From: Glebionis coronaria
Lineage: Eukaryota; Streptophyta; Magnoliopsida; Asterales; Asteraceae
Length of the DNA: 64,000 nucleotides
Reading direction: 5' to 3'
Assembly: GCA_025667525.1 (NCBI GenBank)
Contig: CM046875.1
Span: 291,691,147-291,755,146 of the forward strand
In this document: piece after piece, positions 58,652 to 64,000 of the stretch
Layout: each line of letters begins with the position of its first letter
Numbering within the stretch: the stretch's first letter is position 1
Position numbers and translations under genes: made by a program
The notes under the pieces: model-generated
Databases searched by the model: none
What the model was told of the DNA's origin: nothing
The model's input: only the letters and a program-made list of their open reading frames with translations

Positions 58652-59552
58652 GGCACCCGTCTTGGTTACCCCTAATTGGGAGCTTCCCTTTGAGTTGATG
58701 TGCGATGCTAGTGATTTTGCTATTGGAGCGGTTCTGGGACAAAGATTGAACAAACACTTCCAACCGATCCATTACGCTAGCAAGACAATGACGGGGGTAC
58801 AATTGCATTATACGACAACCGAAAAAGAGCTTTTAGCTGTTGTCTATGCTTTTGAAAAATTCCGCCCCTATCTTGTCCTTTCTACAACAATCGTGTATAC
58901 CGATCATTCCGCGTTGAAGTACTTGTCGACAAAGCAAGATTCCAAACCAAGACTTCTTCGTTGGGTTTTGCTACTCCAAGAATTTAAAATCGAAATTCGC
59001 GATAAAAAAGGAGCTGAAAACCTAGCCGCGGATCATCTCAGCAGACTTGAGGATCCTTACCAAGGGGATCATCCGAACAAAGAAATCAATGATTCTTTTC
59101 CCTTGGAGACCTTAATGTCTATAAATTCGAAATCGGATGAAACCCCGTGGTTTGCAGACTTTGCAAACTACTTGGCGGGTGGAATTCTCAAGGAAGGGTT
59201 GACGTCCCAACAAAAGGAAAAGTTCTTCACCGACATTAAGACTTACTTTTGGGACGACCCTTACCTATTCAAACAATGTGTCGACCTGATTATCCGCCGA
59301 TGTGTTGATGGACCGGCAGCTTCCGAAATCCTTGATGCTTGCCACAAAGGACCCACCGGTGGTCACTTTGGTCCCAACTACACCGCCAAAAAAGTGTTTG
59401 ATTCGGGATTTTATTGGCCCTCCATATATCGTGACGCTCACAATATGGTTAAAAGATGTGATGTTTGCCAAAAACAAGGCACGATCACACATAAAGACGA
59501 GATGCCTCAGAATTTCATACAAGAATGTGAAATACATCCTTGTAGCCGTTGA
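58652..59552 (+). pseudogene. RH-INT: RNase H and integrase zinc-binding region of element C
   Basis: Continues the pol frame beyond the MITE. RNase [33 protein letters not shown] and [11 protein letters not shown]. The integrase HHCC domain has [12 protein letters not shown] and CDVCQKQG (about 59338-59472). After EMPQNFIQ the frame runs into a stop at 59550-59552, because a segment is missing. In related elements this segment encodes the WGIDFMGPF-type motif with the first catalytic Asp. Confidence 0.88.
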
Positions 59553-60371
59553 CTACGTTTCAAAGTGGGTTGAAGCCAAAGCTTTACCTACTAATGACGC
59601 AAGGGTGGTTTGTAACTTTTTGAAAGCTCTTTTCGCTAGATTCAGTGTGCCTCGTGCCATTATTAGTGATCGTGGGACTCATTTTTGCAATGACCAATTC
59701 GCAAGAGTCATGGCTAAGTACGGTGTAAATCATCGTCTTTCCACAGCCTACCACCCACAAACTAATGGCCAGGCCGAAATATCCAACCGAGGACTTAAGC
59801 GAATTCTGGAAAGAACCGTGGGAGAGCATCGTGCCTCATGGGCTGATAAACTTGATGATGCTTTGTGGGCTTTCCGTACTGCTTACAAGACCCCGATCGG
59901 CTGTACGCCTTATCGTCTTGTGTACGGGAAAGCGTGCCACCTCCCCATTGAGTTGGAGCACAAGGCTTATTGGGCCTTGAAGTGGGCTAATTTTGATATC
60001 AACAAAGCTGGTGACCTACGCAAGATCCAACTCAATGAGCTCAATGAACTTCGGAATGAGGCTTATGAAAAATTTTGATCTATAAGGAAAGAACTAAGCT
60101 CATTCACGACTCCAAGATCAAAAACTGAGAGTTCCATGTTGGAGACAAAGTCTTACTTTTTAACTCTCGGTTGAAAATCTTCTCGGGAAAGCTCAAATCT
60201 CGTTGGTCCGGCCCATTCACCATTGCCCAAATTTTTCCATATGGTACTCTCGAGCTCGCTCAACATGATGGACCGAATTTTAAGGTGAATGGCCAACGAG
60301 TGAAGTTGTACTTTGGTGAGGACATCTCTCACGAGATGATTCCATCCCTCACCACGTTCCCCATAAACTAA
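59553..60371 (+). pseudogene. INT: Integrase core and C terminus of element C, in shifted frames
   Basis: The core resumes in another frame with [16 protein letters not shown] (from about 59527). The second catalytic Asp is present (IISDRGTHF, near 59662) and so is the Glu (NGQAEIS, near 59776), but the first Asp was lost in the deletion. The ORF stops at 60076-60078 after a small indel. The remaining C terminus is readable to 60371, with a TGA near 60127 and then the GPF motif (KSRWSGPFTIAQIFPYGTLEL) at about 60189-60251. There is no chromodomain, as usual for Athila. Confidence 0.87.
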
Positions 60372-60379
60372 TTTTGGGT

Positions 60380-60434
60380 CGAGTCAGGCTCGTGACTCGG
60401 TTATCAAAAACAAGCGCTCCTTGGGAGGCAGCCC
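60380..60434 (+). promoter_or_regulatory. Twin stem-loops after the pol end of element C
   Basis: Hairpin 1 (60380-60399) has CGAGTCA/TGACTCG arms and loop GGCTCG, identical to A. Hairpin 2 (60421-60434) has GGG/CCC around AGGCAG. CAAGCGCT lies between them. It starts 9 bp after the final stop codon. Confidence 0.65.
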
Positions 60435-62264
60435 GCGTATCTATCCTTTTATGTTTTAACCTCCTAAGTGTAGGGGAGCCTCTATACGTGTTTGTCTTTG
60501 TGTGGTGATGTGATTACAGGGATAAGTGCACTCTTGGAATCTCTGAAGAACCGTGCTCCCGTGTTATCCGAAATCCGGTTCTATCTCTCAACTATAGTGA
60601 TTCAATTTTCTTCATAGTCACAATTGAAATTGATCACTTTAGTCGTCTCTTCCTTCACTTGAGTTAACCAACGTGCACAATGTCATAAGTGTAGGGGAGA
60701 TTTTTCCCACATGCTTAAACATTGAGGACAATGTTTATCTTAAGTGTAGGGGGACTTCTATCGAAGTTTTAAGTGGACTTTTCCATGAAAATGCCTTCAT
60801 TTAACCGGAAAATCATATTTATCAACATTTTTCAAATTTTTTATTAACTTTGGCCATTTAGTCGTAATTTTTAAATTTTTATCGTTGCTTTCATATGTAT
60901 ATATCCCGCAATAAAGTCAAAAATATTAATAAAGTGGTGTAGCTAGTTTAGAAGTCTTTGACATATTAGGCCCGTTGCGTTTATTTTGACTCAACCCGAA
61001 TAGACTTATCTAAGTTTATTCTAGCTAGTATCCTTAACCATGTAGACCTTAATTGGTTTATTAGGCTAAGTATCCACGAGTCTCATTACTTGAGATTTTA
61101 AATTGTGGAGGACGAGTAATGATAGAGTCAATTATAAGTCGGTGTTCTTGCACAAGCTCACTTGGTGTAATTATTTGCCTATTCTCCCATCACTTGCTAA
61201 TAAATTATCTGCAATAAGTAAGGTCGTACGATTTGAAAGGTTACTTAGCTTCTAGCCCAAGATCGTTTAAAAGTTGCTCGGTAATGATAAGAGTTCATAG
61301 CCAAGGCATAACTTATGAAGCGGGCGCAAAGATTGGTGAGTCCGAAAAGGCCCTAACAAGGCATGAGGATTCCATTTTATTGCTAAAGATCCAAGGTGAT
61401 GAGAAAAGCATTATTCCCAAAGTCAATATGAAGGATCAAGACTCACGACGAAAAGCAATCAACTCCCATAAAGATCATGGAGAAGTCTATCCGAAAAGAC
61501 CCTAACAAGGTATGAGGATAAATAGATCCAAGTCCGAAAAGGAGGCGGATCGTTGTATCTAAAAATCCCAAATAGAGATTGAAGAAATAATCATGAAGTC
61601 GTGGTCAACAAAGTTGGAGTACCTCTCAAAAGTCTCCAAGTGAAGAAATTCTATGAACGATGAGAAGACCATTATCTCAAGCACGTCTCTCAAGATATGA
61701 AGTATGAAGTACATGCCAAATATCGGCCCGAGAAAGGTCTCAAATCGTGAACCAAGTTATGCCAAGATATGAACTTTTTGATATCCCGAGAAGCAGTTTT
61801 AGGAGATTTTGTCCTTTAGGTAACTATTGATCAAATCATCCTACTTTGCTTTCAGCCTAAATAAACTATCGAAATAAGTCCAAAAATGCATCTTAATGAT
61901 CATTCTAAGACAAATATAAAATATAAGAGATACACCTAGGAATAAGGGAGTTTAAGCATTTAATTAAGCCATGTGTGTAAGTGTTTGAATTGCTAACTTA
62001 TAATAACAATGATCTCGTTTTTAAGCTTAGTTTGGGGAACGTGAAACTTGAGGGTGATAAATCTTCGCAGCACCAAAGCCCTAATGTAAGTAATTGGTTT
62101 CTTTGCAAGTTATTTCCATCCTTTTGTTTACTTTAAAGTTTTAATTTCTCTTAGTATTTTAATTTTTGTTTAGTGGTATTTGAATAAGGCCAAGGTTGAT
62201 TGATTATGAGAAAAGTGTAAATTTGCTTTATCACTAAGCATTGCATGAGGGCATGGCAATGGTT

Positions 62265-62278
62265 AAGTGTAGGGGATT
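62265..62278 (+). promoter_or_regulatory. Polypurine tract of element C
   Basis: AAGTGTAGGGGATT abuts the 3' LTR at 62279, identical to A and D. Confidence 0.8.
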
Positions 62279-63912
62279 TGATAGGTGTGTAAACACCCAT
62301 CCTTTTACCACTTAATTCTGGCTAAAACGAGACCAAAACACGTATTTAATATCATTTGTTTGGAATTATGCGTGGTTTTTGTGTTTATTGTGTTTTCAGA
62401 GCCAACCGGATGAATATTGAAGAAAACATGGGATTGCACGGGTTCTATCGAAGAAAAGGACTCAAGATAAAGTCTATTGTCCAAGAGATGCAAAAGATTT
62501 GAAGTCACTGGGCTTATTCGAAGATTTATCGAAGAAAAGGACCAAAGATGGAAGATTTACATAAGTCAAAGAAACTCAAGTCTATTAAACGAAGAAATTA
62601 AAAGACGAGTTGAATTTAATCGACGACAAAACCCGAATCAGAATCGAAAACGTCAACTTTTCTGAAAAGACGAGAAGACAAGAAGAACGGGAGAAAGCCC
62701 ACTCACCAACCAAAAGACAAGCCTATAAATAGACCACCCCTCACACATTTAGCTAGTTAGTTTTTAGTTTTTCTCTCCTCCACCTTTTTCTCTTTTCTGT
62801 TTCGTAGGATCACCATCACCACTAGGGTGTTTGGTGATTTTAATCTTTGTTCTTCAAATCTTGTAATTTTAATCCTTGTTTTGTTATTGTTGAATACATT
62901 AAATCATCAATACAAGTTCTTGTTTAATCTTTCCATTTCATCTTGTTCTTCATCATCTTTCTCTTCAAGTTCTTAAGTTCTTATTTTATTGATTTGATCT
63001 ATAAAAGTTGTTGGGATTTGTGTTTTTGTTGATGGGATTTGTAGTTTATGGTTAGTAGATGCTTTGTGATTAGTTTATTTAAGTTTTTGGTGAAAAACTT
63101 GGTGATTTTTGGATCAAAATTGGTTTCCTTGTTCTTCGAGGTTTTGTTACTGTATCTGTGTTCCCAGGTTCCGGATGAACACCAAAGTCCCGGATGAACA
63201 CCAAAGTTCCGGATGAACACCCAAGTTCCGAATGAATATGTCCTTTAAAAGTTCCGAATGAGTCTTTGTTTCAAAAGTTCCGAATCAATTTTTATCTTTA
63301 AAACTTCCGAATGAACTGAAAGTTCCGGATGAGTCAAAAGTTCCGAATGAACGAAAAGTTCCGAATGAACGTTTGTTGTTTAAGTTCCGAGTGAGTTTTT
63401 CTTGAAAAGTTCCGAATGAGTTTTATTTCCATTTCTTCCGAATAAACTTCCGGACCAAAAGTTCCGGACGAACTTCCGGATCAACAAGTTCCGAACGAAG
63501 TTCCGGGTGAACTTCCGCACCAATCTTCCGAAGAAAGTTCCGAGTGAAGGATTTCTAAAAGTTCCGAATGAAGACTTCCGGGTGAAAAGTTCCGGATCAA
63601 TAGTTCCGAATCAAGGTTAAAACTTCCGAATCAAATTTCTTTTAATTTTATTTACTGTTTCTGTTTCTTTTCGTCTTTCTTACTATTTCTCATAGTTTCT
63701 TAATTTAAGTTTGATTTTAATTCAAAGTTTTGTTAATTATTATTAATTCAATTACTTTTTAAGTTTAAGTTTACATCTTTAAGCATTTAACATTTAGTAG
63801 ATAGAAAACCACTCCCCTTTTTAGTAACCAAGAACAATCATTCCACTTAAGGCCGAGATCAATTCGAGAGGATATCGAGAGTAAAATTGAACCTAGAAAA
63901 ATCAATGTATCA
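62279..63912 (+). repeat. 3' LTR of element C (1634 bp)
   Basis: Same length as the 5' LTR with only scattered substitutions. TATAAATA at 62724-62731; TTCCG array at about 63168-63632. Followed by the target duplication TATGA and the end of the right B LTR. Confidence 0.94.
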
Positions 63913-63979
63913 TATGACATTTTTGTGCATTTAAAGCCCGAAAAGAACGATGAGATCATGTATAAATGCCATCTCATCA

Positions 63980-64000
63980 CTCCCCGGCAGCGGCGCCAAA
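63980..64000 (-). promoter_or_regulatory. Second copy of the B primer-site separator, at the window edge
   Basis: The same bases as 26190-26210 follow the right B LTR. On the minus strand this is a tRNA-Asp primer site immediately upstream of an LTR start, so another LTR copy or the internal region of B should begin just outside the window. Confidence 0.8.

Larger units (their letters stand above)
60372..62278 (+). other. Structured 3' noncoding block of element C
   Basis: No env-like ORF. Related along much of its length to the blocks of A and D. It has twin stem-loops (60380-60434), AAGTGTAGGGG at 60476, 60687, 60742 and in the polypurine tract at 62265, and hairpins AAACATT/AATGTTT and ACTTC/GAAGT in 60715-60776. 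The CCGAAAAG(G/A)CCCTAACAAGG(C/T)ATGAGG pair lies at about 61341 and 61492. The reading at 61233-61505 overlaps this duplicated motif and is not supported as a gene. Confidence 0.8.
52533..63912 (+). mobile_element. Element C: full-length Athila-type Ty3/Gypsy retrotransposon, coding broken (11380 bp)
   Basis: Two 1634-bp LTRs (52533-54166 and 62279-63912), tRNA-Asp primer site, gag, protease, RT, RNase H, integrase, 1.9 kb structured 3' block and polypurine tract. The target duplication is TATGA (52528-52532 and 63913-63917), matching the uninterrupted target near 26124-26138. RT and integrase are of the Athila type. There is no env-like ORF after pol. Lesions: a TAG in gag, a MITE between RT and RNase H, a deletion with frameshift in integrase, a further frameshift and a TGA near its end. 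It is probably a recent but now inactive member of the lineage that could mobilise A and D. Confidence 0.95.

Noticed and set aside
60372..62278. Env-like gene after pol in C, as in some Athila elements
   Set aside because: No ORF of suitable length; the region is noncoding and conserved as structure in A and D.

Overview
The window is a piece of plant intergenic heterochromatin made almost entirely of nested transposable elements; I found no host gene, tRNA or rRNA. Base composition is AT-rich. The protein families (Tekay-type chromovirus and Athila-type Ty3/Gypsy elements with very long LTRs, plus a cysteine-rich ORF of a kind I associate with daisy-family retroelements) suggest a dicot, most likely Asteraceae. 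That placement is inference from general family resemblance. || Nesting, from oldest to youngest. (1) Positions 1-3565 hold an LTR tip (1-92), an unassigned AT-rich tract and a possible Copia-type 3' LTR. (2) Element F, a Tekay-like Ty3/Gypsy element on + (from 3566; 3.8 kb LTR, tRNA-Met-type primer site, accessory ORF, gag-pol with seven in-frame stops), is cut in its 3' LTR at 14993 by (3) element G, a CACTA transposon end (14994-15353). G is cut by (4) element B, on the minus strand: two 3.89 kb LTR copies separated by only 22 bp that is essentially a tRNA-Asp primer-binding site. The same 22 bp resumes at the window end. Inside B's left copy sits (5) element A (16431-23369, +). Inside B's right copy sit (6) element E (28838-51326, minus, a decayed Tekay-like element) and (7) element C (52533-63912, +, a full-length but broken Athila-type element). 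Inside E's right LTR sits (8) element D (41590-50609, minus). Inside C's pol sits (9) a 365 bp MITE. For A, C, D and E the 5-bp target duplications agree with the uninterrupted copy of the target elsewhere in the window. || How the parts work together. A, C and D look like one transposition system. They share LTR tips (a palindrome starting TGATAGGTGTG), the tRNA-Asp-type primer site, the polypurine tract AAGTGTAGGGGATT and a ~2 kb noncoding block after the last ORF with conserved stem-loops. Only C encodes RT, RNase H and integrase, and its copy is broken. D keeps an intact 1061-aa gag-protease ORF with an acidic tail and a hydrophobic end, without RT. A keeps only a 530-aa cysteine-rich acidic ORF. 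The simplest reading (inference) is an autonomous Athila lineage with two classes of non-autonomous partners mobilised in trans through shared RNA and DNA signals. Both LTRs of A are 1562 bp and both of C are 1634 bp, so these insertions are recent. || The least explained structures are the tandem LTR-PBS-LTR-PBS arrangement of B, the paired stem-loops just after the stop codon of A, C and D, and the TTCCG-core arrays about 420-460 bp downstream of the TATA box in all three LTR types.
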